The notes under the pieces: generated by a model
The model's database searches: none
What the model was told of the DNA's origin: nothing
Seen by the model: only the letters and a program-made list of their open reading frames with translations
Part shown: positions 7,564 through 16,806 of the stretch, piece after piece
How the letters are laid out: each line of letters begins with the position of its first letter
Numbering within the stretch: the stretch's first letter is position 1
Made by a program: the position numbers and the translations under genes
Assembly (NCBI GenBank): GCA_023136725.1
Contig: JAGLQR010000001.1
Location: 1 to 31,449 of the forward strand
DNA: 31,449 nucleotides
Direction: 5' to 3'
From: Candidatus Aminicenantota bacterium
GTDB taxonomy: Bacteria > Acidobacteriota > Aminicenantia > UBA2199

Positions 7564-10500
7564 TTATCTCGATCTCATCGCAATGGTTGCTTTCATCACT
7601 TTTCCCGATCTTAAGAATGTGATTTCAACTTTCTGTCCCGGGATGTATTTTTTCAGAGCGGTACTGTATTCCTTCAAATTTGAAACTTTATTATCCCCTA
7701 TTGCTGTAACAATATCTCCTTTCATCAAAACATGATCTTTCCCGACAGCTGATTTCATGGCCATGGCAACTTTGACCCCGCCTGCTGAGAATGTGAAATC
7801 GGGCATGATACCAATGCTTGCCCTCATATTTTTCTTTGTTGTTAAAGATGGTTTTGAACCGCTTACTCCGGCCTTACCGGTAAATGTCATCGGGAGTTCT
7901 CTCTCCGACAGATAAAGAAGCACCTCTTTTGAGATCTTTGCGATCTTAACAAGTCCTTCCGGATCAATCTTGTCAGATGTATCAGAAGGTTTATGATAGT
8001 CGAGATGCGGGCCGGAAAATATTTGGATTCCGGGTATCCCTTTCTTAATAAAACTTACCTGATCACTTGCATCAAGATCCTGAGCAATAAGGTCGCTTTC
8101 AATTCCGGTTGTATATCCTATTCCCATAAACATGAATTTCCACTCTTTTGCAGAATTTGATCCGATTATCATCGGCTTTTTACCGTTAAGTCTCCCTACT
8201 GTATCAAGGTTAATAACACCTATTATTTTATTGATCGGAAATTTTTTATAATTGTTAACAAAATATTCGGAACCCATCAACTTATTTTCCTCACCGGTAA
8301 ATGCAATAAATAAAATATTCCTGTCAGGAGAAAGTGACTTACCAAGATTCTTTGCTAACTCAAGCATAACAGCTACACCGCTTGCGTTATCATCAGCACC
8401 CGGGTGAATTTCCCCTTCATTCCCTTCTCTGACATCAGGCCAACCTCTTCCAAGATGATCATAATGGGCAGCTATTACGACAGTCTGTCCTGCTAATTTT
8501 TCTTTCTTCCCTGGTATTAAACCTATAACATTTTTTAAGGTTATCAGTTTTCCGTCAGGTCCGGACTTAACATCCCATTTCTGGAAATATTCCCCATTCC
8601 CGCTTCCCGGTTTCAGTCCATACTCTTTGAATTTATCAGCAATAAAATCTGCTGCAGTATCAATTCCACTGCTACCCAGTCCCCTTCCTTCAAGATTGAG
8701 ATCCGCCAAAAACTCAATGGTCTTTTTCATATCTGAGGCGGAGAAAAGTGAGTCCAGTTTACCCAGTGGTTCCCTTTCAGGAGATTTGTGGTCAAATGAT
8801 ATATCTTTCTTAAATATCTTGATCAGAGGAGAGTTTTTTGACTCCCACTGCCCTTTCAGATTTATTGTGGGTTCCTCTCCGCTGAAAGCAAGATAGCTGT
8901 ATTTTCCGTAATGGGGAAGTTTTCTACTGAGGCCTGATAGAGCTTTATTATTATCTGCACTCACAAAAACAACTACCTTTGACCTGTTCCCTGGATTCTT
9001 TACCGCCAGAATTATACTGTTCTTTCTTCTGTCGACATCTTTTTTTCCAATTGATGCCTTATCGGTCCCGATAGAACTATTATATGCCTTTATCTCATTC
9101 TCAATAACCGGCCTGAACTTATTATTCCACCCGAGCATCCATATATCGCTGTCCACCGGTAATTCCTGAATATCTTTATCATTAACAATACTAATAATTT
9201 CATTCTTCTTTGAAGTCCAGTTCTCTGCAAGTTTTTTGTAATATTCACGGATCCCGGTCCCGTCATCTGCCGGCAATATGATCAGAACTTCTTTTGATCC
9301 GAAAACCTTAGAAAGGGAGGGGGGGATCTCCTCAGCTGACAATCTCCTGAAAACATCAAAGAACGGGTCTATATCGATCCTTAACGGATTTTTTCCAAAA
9401 GAATGTTTATATGACTGAATTTTCCCTGACATAGCGATATCGATCATTTTCATATCTTTTTCACCTTCGAGATAGACTGCAACAGGGATATGGAGATTAT
9501 ACGCATCTCCAGGCTGGGACTGGATGACCTCAAAGTTAAGATCATAAGAATTACCCTTCTTTTTAACCGATGCTTTTCCCAGCTTCAGGTCCGGTGCCCC
9601 TTTTCTATAAACCCACTGGCTGAAGAAAGAGGAAAGATCTTCTCCGGAAACTTTTTCAAATGAATTACGGATATCACTGAATTCTGCTTTATTGAATTTG
9701 TTGTTCTTATAGAAATCACGTATCGATTCTACAAATTTATCATCTCCATATCTCTGCCTCAGCATATTGAACATCATCATAACTTTTCCATATCCTATAG
9801 CTGATGATGAAGCATTATATCTGGCACGAAACTCTGATACCGGAAATTCATTACTCTCATTCACATAATCTGTATAACCCTGCAAGGTAGTTCTTCTATA
9901 TTCCGCTCCCTGTTTTCTCTGTTCTTTTATAAGATGATCTGCAAGAAAAACAGTTATACCTTCACACCAGTTACCTTTCTCGTAATCAACAAAAACACTA
10001 TTGCCCCACCAATTATGTAAAAGCTCATGAGGATATGAAGAGTGGAGAATAAACGGGAATCTTATAACCTTTGACCCGAGCAGAGTGAATGATGCCATAC
10101 CGTATCCTGTCTCCCAGAAATTTTCGATAAGTGCAAATTTTGAATACGGGTATTGCCCGATCAGGTTATTGTACATTTCAAGATATTGGCCGGTTGTATT
10201 CAAATATTTCATTGCAAGATTATCATCTTTAGTCCTCATATATGCAAAAATATTCACATTATGCGTCCTGATCTTATACTTATGAAAAGGTGCGGATATC
10301 AGATATACTTCATCCATAGGTTCCGGAGAACTCCATTCGGAAATATGCTTTCCGTCACTATCCGAATCCTGCAAGAGTTTTCCCTGCGATATGGAACTCC
10401 ATCCCTCAGGGGAAATTACCTTTACGTTAAAAGTAACCAGCTTATCGTTGAACCACGGCACCCAGAATGATGATCCTGAAAGATAAACACCCTTATTTGA

Positions 10501-10950
10501 TATGATACCGGGGGTTTCACTGAATCCTCTTGCATATTCGGCTCCTACCTGCTTGAGGTTATGATATATCTCTCCGGAATATACTAACTTAATATTAAAA
10601 CGGTCTTTTGCATTCTTCTTAAATATTATTTCATAGTGTTTTAGAGGGATCTTGTCGCTAACTTTAAATTCAGCAGTATTTATGCCGAAGAATCTTGCCT
10701 TGATCTCCCCTTTCATCTCTCTTATTATTATATTTTCTGAGGCTGTCTTTAAGTTCAGATTTCCATGAAGGAGAATATGAATACTCTCTTTGTCAAACGA
10801 GGCCGGCAGTGTTATTTTGTCAATAACATTTACCCTTTTCTGATCAGGATAGATCTCCGTTTCAATATTATGATTTATATATTCTGCAGGAAGGATAATC
10901 GAGCCCGATACTACAATAAGTAACAAAATAACAATGCTTAAAATTTTCAT
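7564..10950 (-). CDS. Secreted three-module metallopeptidase: M1-like, M28 and PDZ domains
   Basis: The 1128-aa protein has a signal peptide (about 1-22), so it acts in the periplasm or outside. An M1-like domain at about 25-535 has the zinc motif HELLH (308-312) with Glu330 and the GYGK tyrosine (Tyr387). The usual GAMEN exopeptidase motif is replaced by GYGMAS (282-287), and 17 rather than 18 residues separate HEXXH from the third ligand. Residues about 540-725 match no family I recognise. The M28 domain (about 730-1015) keeps all metal ligands: H829, D853, E887/E888, D916 and H986. A PDZ domain covers about 1035-1125. AGGAG precedes the ATG at 10950. It is the last gene of a three-gene operon. 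Both peptidase centres look intact; substrates are unknown. Confidence 0.88.
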   Translation of the reverse strand: MKILSIVILLLIVVSGSIILPAEYINHNIETEIYPDQKRVNVIDKITLPASFDKESIHILLHGNLNLKTASENIIIREMKGEIKARFFGINTAEFKVSDKIPLKHYEIIFKKNAKDRFNIKLVYSGEIYHNLKQVGAEYARGFSETPGIISNKGVYLSGSSFWVPWFNDKLVTFNVKVISPEGWSSISQGKLLQDSDSDGKHISEWSSPEPMDEVYLISAPFHKYKIRTHNVNIFAYMRTKDDNLAMKYLNTTGQYLEMYNNLIGQYPYSKFALIENFWETGYGMASFTLLGSKVIRFPFILHSSYPHELLHNWWGNSVFVDYEKGNWCEGITVFLADHLIKEQRKQGAEYRRTTLQGYTDYVNESNEFPVSEFRARYNASSSAIGYGKVMMMFNMLRQRYGDDKFVESIRDFYKNNKFNKAEFSDIRNSFEKVSGEDLSSFFSQWVYRKGAPDLKLGKASVKKKGNSYDLNFEVIQSQPGDAYNLHIPVAVYLEGEKDMKMIDIAMSGKIQSYKHSFGKNPLRIDIDPFFDVFRRLSAEEIPPSLSKVFGSKEVLIILPADDGTGIREYYKKLAENWTSKKNEIISIVNDKDIQELPVDSDIWMLGWNNKFRPVIENEIKAYNSSIGTDKASIGKKDVDRRKNSIILAVKNPGNRSKVVVFVSADNNKALSGLSRKLPHYGKYSYLAFSGEEPTINLKGQWESKNSPLIKIFKKDISFDHKSPEREPLGKLDSLFSASDMKKTIEFLADLNLEGRGLGSSGIDTAADFIADKFKEYGLKPGSGNGEYFQKWDVKSGPDGKLITLKNVIGLIPGKKEKLAGQTVVIAAHYDHLGRGWPDVREGNEGEIHPGADDNASGVAVMLELAKNLGKSLSPDRNILFIAFTGEENKLMGSEYFVNNYKKFPINKIIGVINLDTVGRLNGKKPMIIGSNSAKEWKFMFMGIGYTTGIESDLIAQDLDASDQVSFIKKGIPGIQIFSGPHLDYHKPSDTSDKIDPEGLVKIAKISKEVLLYLSERELPMTFTGKAGVSGSKPSLTTKKNMRASIGIMPDFTFSAGGVKVAMAMKSAVGKDHVLMKGDIVTAIGDNKVSNLKEYSTALKKYIPGQKVEITFLRSGKVMKATIAMRSR

Positions 10951-10975
10951 AAGATCTCCTAAACGTTAATTTTTA

Positions 10976-11953
10976 TCAATATTTTAACATGCTTTTCAGT
11001 TCCGGTATAAGATTATCCGGCGTATCACCTGAAAAAGCCTGTTCAATATTATTTATGACCATCTTACTCATCCCGGACCTTGCTTTAAAAGTAGCACTGC
11101 CTGTATGGGGTGTCATCAGAACATTTTCCAATTTAGTTAGTCTTTTATGTACAACAGGTTCATTTTCGAACACGTCAAGCCCGGCTCCATAAAGATGGTT
11201 CTCTTCCAATACATCAGCCAATGCATTTTCATCCATTAAACCCCCTCTGGAAACATTAATAAATATCGTATCTTTTTTCATTTTCCTGAAGACATCCTTG
11301 TTAAACATATGATGAACACTGCTGCTGTAGGGAATATGCGGTGAAATAATATCTGAGGTTTTGATAAGATCATCCATATCTCTGTATTCAAATCCATATT
11401 GTTTTTCGATCTCTTTTTTCCTTGTTCTCGAACTATAAATGATCTTCATCCCAAATGCTTTTGCCCTTACTGCAGTAGCAAAGCCTATCTTCCCCAACCC
11501 TATTATTCCCATAGTAAGGCCGTTCAACTCTTTTCCCAGAAGCAGGTTCGCTCCCCATCCGGTGAAACTGCCGCCTCTCATATATCTGTCAGACTCCAGT
11601 ATTCTCCTTGATACACCTAAAATTAATGCCATTGTAAGATCGGCTGTTGCATTTGTCAGTATATCAGGAGTATTAGTTACAAATATTCCGGTTTCACCTG
11701 CATATTCAAAATCAATATTATTATATCCAACGGCATAGTTGGCAATTATTTTCAGGTTTTTTAAAGAGTCAATGATCTCTTTGTTTACAATGTCAGATAA
11801 AAAAGGGATTAGTGCAGCAGCATTATAATGCTCCTTAACAATATCTTTCAGTGTTTTCCCCTCATCCTCAACAATTATGAGATCATATTTTTTTTTCAGG
11901 ATCTCAATCTCGTTACTTCCAAATTTTTTCGTTAATATTACTTTTTGTTTCAT
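10976..11953 (-). CDS. D-isomer-specific 2-hydroxyacid dehydrogenase (glyoxylate/hydroxypyruvate reductase type)
   Basis: This is an NAD(P)-dependent enzyme that interconverts a 2-keto acid and its D-2-hydroxy acid in the cytoplasm. The 325-aa protein has the full family layout: a split catalytic domain around a Rossmann domain with GLGKIG (152-157), followed by SSRTRKK, whose basic residues after the second strand would suit NADPH as well as NADH. The catalytic triad is R236 (NVSRGG), E265 (FENEP) and H283 (PHTGSAT). The substrate-loop region (ANYAVGYNNID) is of the glyoxylate/hydroxypyruvate reductase type, but substrate cannot be fixed from sequence alone. Its ATG overlaps the stop of the upstream nucleosidase-like gene by 4 nt, so the two are probably co-translated. 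Confidence 0.9.
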   Translation of the reverse strand: MKQKVILTKKFGSNEIEILKKKYDLIIVEDEGKTLKDIVKEHYNAAALIPFLSDIVNKEIIDSLKNLKIIANYAVGYNNIDFEYAGETGIFVTNTPDILTNATADLTMALILGVSRRILESDRYMRGGSFTGWGANLLLGKELNGLTMGIIGLGKIGFATAVRAKAFGMKIIYSSRTRKKEIEKQYGFEYRDMDDLIKTSDIISPHIPYSSSVHHMFNKDVFRKMKKDTIFINVSRGGLMDENALADVLEENHLYGAGLDVFENEPVVHKRLTKLENVLMTPHTGSATFKARSGMSKMVINNIEQAFSGDTPDNLIPELKSMLKY

Positions 11954-12591
11954 TTTATACTCTCAAGGATATATTCAAATCCCCTGACAGATTCCTCCGC
12001 AATTTGTTTTCTATTTAAATTAATGATACCCGATTCAGATACAATGTCTGATACAACTATATGTGCAGTTATCTCTTTTTCCATGTACCAGCACAACGGA
12101 AATATTTCCATCTCTACTATATCTATATCCATTTGTTTCACACCTTCATACCAAAGTGGATTTTCCCGTTGAATAAGATCAACACTGATCCCGTTTGCAT
12201 TTCCCAGGCCCGGAATATCAGATTTTTTTAAATTCAGGAATTCTTTATCAGTAAAATATTTAAAAATTGATCCGGGGAAAACTTTCTCCACGTTCAGAAC
12301 TTCAGGTTTATTCAAATCGGGATTCAGGCTGCCTGCCGTACCAAGAAAATATATGTTCTTTTCCCTTATCCTTGAAATGAATTCCAATAGTGTCAGCAGA
12401 TTTGAATACCCGAGAAACCCATACAATACGTCATAATCAGAATAACTATACATAACACTACTCAGAATGCTCTTTTTCTTAATTGAGCCTGCCTCGATCT
12501 TTTTCAAATATTCCCTTTGCGGGAAAAAAGGTAATAAAATAAGGTTCCGGGAAGTATCAATTTTTTTAGGTTTGAAGAAATGTGAATTCAT
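11950..12591 (-). CDS. Nucleoside phosphorylase / nucleosidase-like protein
   Basis: A 213-aa protein that appears to belong to the purine nucleoside phosphorylase / MTA-SAH nucleosidase fold. Supporting motifs are YFLGTAGSL (compare the GxAGG phosphate or base loop), the VEMEIFPLCWYM segment (the VEMEA substrate-binding motif of the family) and HIVVSDIVSESG (the catalytic Asp region, VSD). The N-terminal third is divergent and the protein is a little short, so the substrate is open: nucleosidase, futalosine hydrolase-like or a non-enzymatic relative are all possible. It heads an operon with the dehydrogenase (4-nt overlap) and the large peptidase. No Shine-Dalgarno precedes the ATG; a TATAAT lies 12 nt upstream. 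Confidence 0.6.
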   Translation of the reverse strand: MNSHFFKPKKIDTSRNLILLPFFPQREYLKKIEAGSIKKKSILSSVMYSYSDYDVLYGFLGYSNLLTLLEFISRIREKNIYFLGTAGSLNPDLNKPEVLNVEKVFPGSIFKYFTDKEFLNLKKSDIPGLGNANGISVDLIQRENPLWYEGVKQMDIDIVEMEIFPLCWYMEKEITAHIVVSDIVSESGIINLNRKQIAEESVRGFEYILESIK

Positions 12592-12603
12592 ATTTAAGTA
12601 TAT

Positions 12604-12609
12604 ATTATA
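12604..12609 (-). promoter_or_regulatory. -10 box of the nucleosidase-like operon
   Basis: Perfect TATAAT on the minus strand, 12 nt before the ATG at 12591, with only a poor -35 around 12626-12632. It sits back to back with the lepB promoter in an 81-bp divergent intergenic region. Confidence 0.45.
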
Positions 12610-12636
12610 CGAACATGATAGTAAAAAATAGTATTA

Positions 12637-12665
12637 TTGACACATTTTAATGATTGGAATAAAAT
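12637..12665 (+). promoter_or_regulatory. Sigma-70-type promoter of lepB-ktrB-ktrA
   Basis: A perfect TTGACA (12637-12642), a 17-bp spacer, then TAAAAT (12660-12665). The lepB ATG at 12673 follows after 7 nt, so the transcript should start at or next to that ATG. The TTG of the -35 box can be misread as an upstream in-frame start codon. Confidence 0.72.
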
Positions 12666-12672
12666 CATTTTA

Positions 12673-13206
12673 ATGAAGTTAAGCAGAAAGAGCAGATCAG
12701 TCAAATATATTTTGTTGAATATATTCGGAGCGGCAATATTTTCAATTTTATTGTTTATTTATCTGTTCTCACCGTACAAAGTGATCGGAAATTCAATGTC
12801 ACCAATAATTAAAAGCGGTGATAAAATATTGATTTCCAATTCATTAATTGCCGGGAAAATAAAGCGTTTTGATATAGTAGTATTTCAACCTCCGGGGCCA
12901 GGAGGGAAAAAACTTATAAAGAGAGTTGTCGGACTCCCGGGTGAATTCATAGAGATCAAGAGCGGAGATGTGCTGGTTAACAATTCACTTCTCAATGAAC
13001 CCTTTTTAAAAAACAGAGGTGATGTGATCTTCAGATCAGTTAATATGAAATTAAGACAAATTCCTCAGGATTGTTATTTTTTCCTTGGTGATTATCGGGA
13101 AAAGAGTACTGACTCAAGAAACTTCGGGCCCCTTCACAGGAATACTATAATAGGGAAAACCCTGATCAGGTATTGGCCGTTTAAAAAGATCGGTTTGATA
13201 AGATGA
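12673..13206 (+). CDS. lepB: Signal peptidase I
   Basis: Signal peptidase I is the inner-membrane serine protease that cuts signal peptides from exported proteins. The 177-aa product has one N-terminal membrane anchor (about 12-33). The catalytic Ser41 is in GNSMSP and the general-base Lys83 in KRVVGLPGE. The third family motif, GDYREKSTDSRNFGP, is at 139-153. It is short, as in Gram-positive-type enzymes, rather than the longer two-anchor E. coli form. The ATG at 12673 is preferred over an in-frame TTG at 12637, because that TTG is the -35 box of the promoter. The stop overlaps the ktrB start (ATGA), which places lepB at the head of a potassium-uptake operon. Confidence 0.93.
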   Translation: MKLSRKSRSVKYILLNIFGAAIFSILLFIYLFSPYKVIGNSMSPIIKSGDKILISNSLIAGKIKRFDIVVFQPPGPGGKKLIKRVVGLPGEFIEIKSGDVLVNNSLLNEPFLKNRGDVIFRSVNMKLRQIPQDCYFFLGDYREKSTDSRNFGPLHRNTIIGKTLIRYWPFKKIGLIR

Positions 13207-14519
13207 AGAAGAACATTTCCTTTTCCATTATTACAACCTTTCTTCTACTTATTATAACCGGGACATTACTTCTTATAATGCCGTTCTCCACTCATACAGG
13301 ATATCTTTCTCCCGGAGATGCATTGTTCACTTCGGTTTCTGCTGTCACAGTTACCGGATTGACAATTGTAAATACCGGAGAACATTTCACTCTGACCGGT
13401 CAATTGATCATTCTTCTCCTTATTCAGTTGGGTGGACTCGGATTTATGACATTTTCAACTTTAACAATCCTTATTTTAGGTAAATCCATTTCCATATCCA
13501 GTAAGCTCATTCTTGAGAATGATTTTACTTTTGGAGCTTATAAGAGCACGAAAGATCTTTTAAAAAAAATCATATTATTTACTCTGGGGTTCGAAATTCT
13601 GGGTTCCGTACTCCTATTCTTTCAATTTTCAGGACTTCAGATCAAGGAGAGGATTTTTTCATCGGTTTTCCATTCCATTTCAGCTTTCTGTAATGCAGGA
13701 TTTTCAATTTTCAGTAATGGGTTTGAGCCTTTCAGATCTAATTCCGGAGTCAATTTTACAATCTCATTTCTTATCATTACGGGAGGGCTTGGATTCCTTG
13801 TTCTGAATGAGGTATATCTCTTTCTGAAAAGAAAAAAACCCTTTGCAAAGTTTACGATCCATTCCAAGCTGGTTCTTATTGTAAGTACGGTTCTGATCAT
13901 ATCCGGAACTTTTATTATATTTGCAGAAGAATTGATAAATAAGACTAATGATCTTCAGGTTACAGATAAACTATTAAGTTCTTTTTTTCAGTCAGTCTCT
14001 GCAAGAACTGCAGGTTTTAATACAATTGATCTTAATATTCTCTCATTTTCATCAATTTTTATCATATTATTGCTGATGTTCATAGGGGCATCTCCGGGAT
14101 CTACAGGAGGCGGTATTAAAACTACATCTCTAGGACTGGTATTTGCATATTTCAGATCAAGATTTCAGGGGAAAGAAAAAGTTAATCTGTTCTACAGGAC
14201 GATCCCACAGAAAAATTATGAAAAAGCTTTTCTAATGATCATTATCTCTTTTTTATTAATTTCTCTATCACTGATCCTGATCCTTACATTTGAAAACAAA
14301 TTCAGTTTCTCTGAATTATTATTTGAAGTTGTTTCAGCTTTCGGAACTGTCGGATTGAGCCTCGGGATCACACCGGAATTATCTTTAACATCAAAAATTG
14401 TTATAATGGTAACAATGTTCACCGGCAGGATAGGCCCTTTGACTTTATTACTGGCAATAAGTAAAAAAGAGTCGAAAGCTGTATATGATTATCCTGAAGA
14501 AAATATAATGACCGGTTAG
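13203..14519 (+). CDS. ktrB: Potassium uptake transporter membrane subunit KtrB/TrkH
   Basis: KtrB is the potassium-translocating inner-membrane subunit of the Ktr system, built from four fused M1-P-M2 units. All four pore loops with a selectivity-filter glycine are visible in the 438-aa product: AVTVTGLTIVNTGE, SAFCNAGFSIFS, SARTAGFNTIDL and SAFGTVGLSLG. A glycine-rich gating segment, GASPGSTGGGIKT, follows the third repeat. The length is closer to KtrB (about 440-450) than to E. coli TrkH (about 480). It overlaps lepB by 4 nt and is followed 9 nt later by ktrA. Confidence 0.93.
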   Translation: MKKNISFSIITTFLLLIITGTLLLIMPFSTHTGYLSPGDALFTSVSAVTVTGLTIVNTGEHFTLTGQLIILLLIQLGGLGFMTFSTLTILILGKSISISSKLILENDFTFGAYKSTKDLLKKIILFTLGFEILGSVLLFFQFSGLQIKERIFSSVFHSISAFCNAGFSIFSNGFEPFRSNSGVNFTISFLIITGGLGFLVLNEVYLFLKRKKPFAKFTIHSKLVLIVSTVLIISGTFIIFAEELINKTNDLQVTDKLLSSFFQSVSARTAGFNTIDLNILSFSSIFIILLLMFIGASPGSTGGGIKTTSLGLVFAYFRSRFQGKEKVNLFYRTIPQKNYEKAFLMIIISFLLISLSLILILTFENKFSFSELLFEVVSAFGTVGLSLGITPELSLTSKIVIMVTMFTGRIGPLTLLLAISKKESKAVYDYPEENIMTG

Positions 14520-14528
14520 GAGTTCAGA

Positions 14529-15230
14529 ATGAAAAAAGTTGTAGTTATTGGACTGGGAAGTTTTGGTGTTAATCTTATAAGGTCTTTATCAAAAAAAAAG
14601 ATCGAACTTATTGCAGTAGATATAAACAAAGACAGAGTAAATGAAATAAAAGACCTGGTAACTCAACCTGTTACAATGGATGCGACCAACAGGGATAATC
14701 TTAATTCCCTCGGATTAAAAGATGTTGATTGTGTTGTAGTTTCCTGCGGACCGGACCTGGAGTCCAGCATACTTATTGTACATTTATTAAGTGAGATCGG
14801 TGTAACCCGGGTAATAGCAAAGGCCCTTACGGAAGATCACGAAAGGATACTTACACTGGTCGGAGCAAATGAGGTTTTATTTCCGGAGAGAGATATTGCC
14901 AGGAAACTTGCAAATCAGCTGATATCTCCTAATCTGATGGATTATATCCCGCTTGAATCAGGCTTTGTAATTGAAGAGCTGGCACCACCTGATATTTTTG
15001 TAGGAAAAACCCTCGAACAGATCGCAATCAGGACAAAATTCAATATTAATGTTATCGGAATAAAGCAGATCATTCCTGACAGAGCTTCTGTAGAGAACGG
15101 AACTGTCTCCGATTCCGGACTTACATTAAATCCGGGAGGAGATTTCCTTATCAAAGAGAGTGATATTCTTATTGTCCTAGGTACAAATAAAGATATCGAA
15201 AAACTTCACGACAAACTGAACAATACCTAA
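14529..15230 (+). CDS. ktrA: Potassium uptake regulatory subunit KtrA (RCK domains)
   Basis: KtrA forms the cytoplasmic octameric ring that gates KtrB by nucleotide binding. The 233-aa product has an N-terminal RCK_N Rossmann domain (GLGSFGVNLIRSL; the acidic AVDIN strand end that binds the adenosine ribose) to about 125. A C-terminal RCK_C domain follows at about 145-233 (FVGKTLEQIAI...ESDILIVLGTNKDIEKL). In several bacteria the RCK_C domain of KtrA binds c-di-AMP, which closes the channel; a c-di-AMP phosphodiesterase (pgpH) is also in this window. AGGAG lies 6 nt before the ATG. Nine bases separate its stop from the convergent citF stop. Confidence 0.93.
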   Translation: MKKVVVIGLGSFGVNLIRSLSKKKIELIAVDINKDRVNEIKDLVTQPVTMDATNRDNLNSLGLKDVDCVVVSCGPDLESSILIVHLLSEIGVTRVIAKALTEDHERILTLVGANEVLFPERDIARKLANQLISPNLMDYIPLESGFVIEELAPPDIFVGKTLEQIAIRTKFNINVIGIKQIIPDRASVENGTVSDSGLTLNPGGDFLIKESDILIVLGTNKDIEKLHDKLNNT

Positions 15231-15239
15231 GAAGCTGAT

Positions 15240-16805
15240 CTAGTATTTTACCTGGCGGACTATGTCAATTACAGTTCCGTCAACCCATTTTATCGCAGCG
15301 ATCACATTATCCATTAACTGCGGTTTTTCAGGAGCTCCTCCGCATATTTTTTCTGCTTCAGCTTTCAATTCTTCCAGGGTTCTCAGTGGTAATTTACTCC
15401 CGCTCAATTTTTTAATGAGATCAGTTCTCCTGGGATTAATAGCAATCCCTCTTTCCGTCACAATAACATCTATTAATTCCCCGGGTCCTGTTATTGTAGT
15501 TACTTTATCAACAATCACAGGAATTCTGTTTCTGAACAACGGCAGAGGCAGGATAACAGTTTTTCCGAAAAGACAATTCTGCCAACCTCCAATCCCGTGA
15601 AGTAATTTCCCGTCTGAATGGGTCACAACATTTGCATTGAAATTCAGGTCAACTTCAGTAGCACCTAAAACTACAACATCAAGCATCGAAGCAAAATTTC
15701 CTTTCCCATGATAATTATAGCTTGTGAACGGGCTTGTGTTCTGGTGATTCGGATTATCCCTCATCGATCTGACACCATCAAGATCGAATGTTTGTCCATC
15801 AAGGATATAATCGGTAAGTCCCTCCTCCAGCATGGAGGTAAGATATGTGGTCGATCCACCCCTTATAAACCTGGCTTTTATTTTATTCTCACGCATTATA
15901 TTTCCAAGGAATATGGTAAATGCCAGAGAGGTACCACCTGCACCGGCCTGGAATGAAAAACCATCTTTTATAATTCCTGCCTCAAGGGCAAATTGAACCG
16001 CTAATTCGGCAATAAGGAGCCTGTCAGGGCTTTTCGTAAGTTTAGTAGTTCCTGAAACTATTTTTTCCGGATCACCTATTGAATCAACTTCCACAACATG
16101 ATCAACATAATTTCCCTGGATCTGCCACGGGATACAGGGAAAAGGTTCTATATTATCTGTCACAATAATTGTTTTATCCGCATATTGTGAATCTGCAAGT
16201 GCAAACCCGAGAAGTCCGCATGCAGCTTTGCCTCGTACTCCATTGGCATTTCCAAATGAATCAGCTGCCGGTGCAGAGATAACAGCTATATCGATATGAA
16301 CTTCCCCGTCCTGAATTGCCTGGTATCTTCCCCCGTGTGATCTGAGAATTCCTATCCCTTTCATTTTTCCACTGGAAGCAAAATCCCCTAGAGGGCCGTT
16401 CATACTACCCTCAATATGGTGTATCACACCACTTTCAAGATGTTTTATGATAGGAGTATGGATCGGGAATGAGGCACTCGGAAACCACCGGACATTTTTT
16501 ATCCCGAGTTCGGCCACAGCATCAAATACCATATTTGCAACATAATCCCCATTTCTCAAATGGTGGTGAGTAGAGATTGTCATCCCGTCACGTAAACCGG
16601 ATCTTTTAAGAGCCTCTTTTATTGATTCAACCCTCTTATCTCCGGAGTCAGGGAATTGGCTGCAGGAATTTATTTTCGGGGCAGCTTTGTTTCCTTCAGG
16701 GATATGCTTTCCTACACCTTTATAAGGAGAATGTTCCTCTCCGTTTATTTCTATTAATACTTCTCTCCCGGCTGCATTACTTACTAATTTATTTTTTTCA
16801 TCCAT
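15240..16805 (-). CDS. citF: Citrate lyase alpha subunit (citrate:acetyl-ACP transferase)
   Basis: CitF exchanges the acetyl group on the lyase acyl carrier for citrate, making citryl-ACP, which CitE then splits to oxaloacetate and acetyl-ACP. The 521-aa length matches the family (about 510). Matching segments include the N-terminal YKGVGKHIPEG, TISTHHHLRNGDYV, the SMNGPLGDFASSGKMKG block, VISAPAADSFGNANGVRG, AGAGGTSLAFTIFL, and the C-terminal VIVTERGIAINPRR and IDVI segments of the CoA-transferase fold. GGAGAG precedes the ATG, and citDE ends one base upstream, so it is the last gene of a tight operon. A citramalate lyase alpha subunit would look alike. No citC, citX, citG or citrate carrier is in the window. 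Confidence 0.93.
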   Translation of the reverse strand: MDEKNKLVSNAAGREVLIEINGEEHSPYKGVGKHIPEGNKAAPKINSCSQFPDSGDKRVESIKEALKRSGLRDGMTISTHHHLRNGDYVANMVFDAVAELGIKNVRWFPSASFPIHTPIIKHLESGVIHHIEGSMNGPLGDFASSGKMKGIGILRSHGGRYQAIQDGEVHIDIAVISAPAADSFGNANGVRGKAACGLLGFALADSQYADKTIIVTDNIEPFPCIPWQIQGNYVDHVVEVDSIGDPEKIVSGTTKLTKSPDRLLIAELAVQFALEAGIIKDGFSFQAGAGGTSLAFTIFLGNIMRENKIKARFIRGGSTTYLTSMLEEGLTDYILDGQTFDLDGVRSMRDNPNHQNTSPFTSYNYHGKGNFASMLDVVVLGATEVDLNFNANVVTHSDGKLLHGIGGWQNCLFGKTVILPLPLFRNRIPVIVDKVTTITGPGELIDVIVTERGIAINPRRTDLIKKLSGSKLPLRTLEELKAEAEKICGGAPEKPQLMDNVIAAIKWVDGTVIDIVRQVKY

Positions 16806-16806
16806 T

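Noticed and set aside
8627..8896. Open frame of 89 codons on the plus strand within the peptidase gene
   Set aside because: It lies wholly opposite well-conserved M28 coding sequence, has no ribosome-binding site, and its translation resembles no family.
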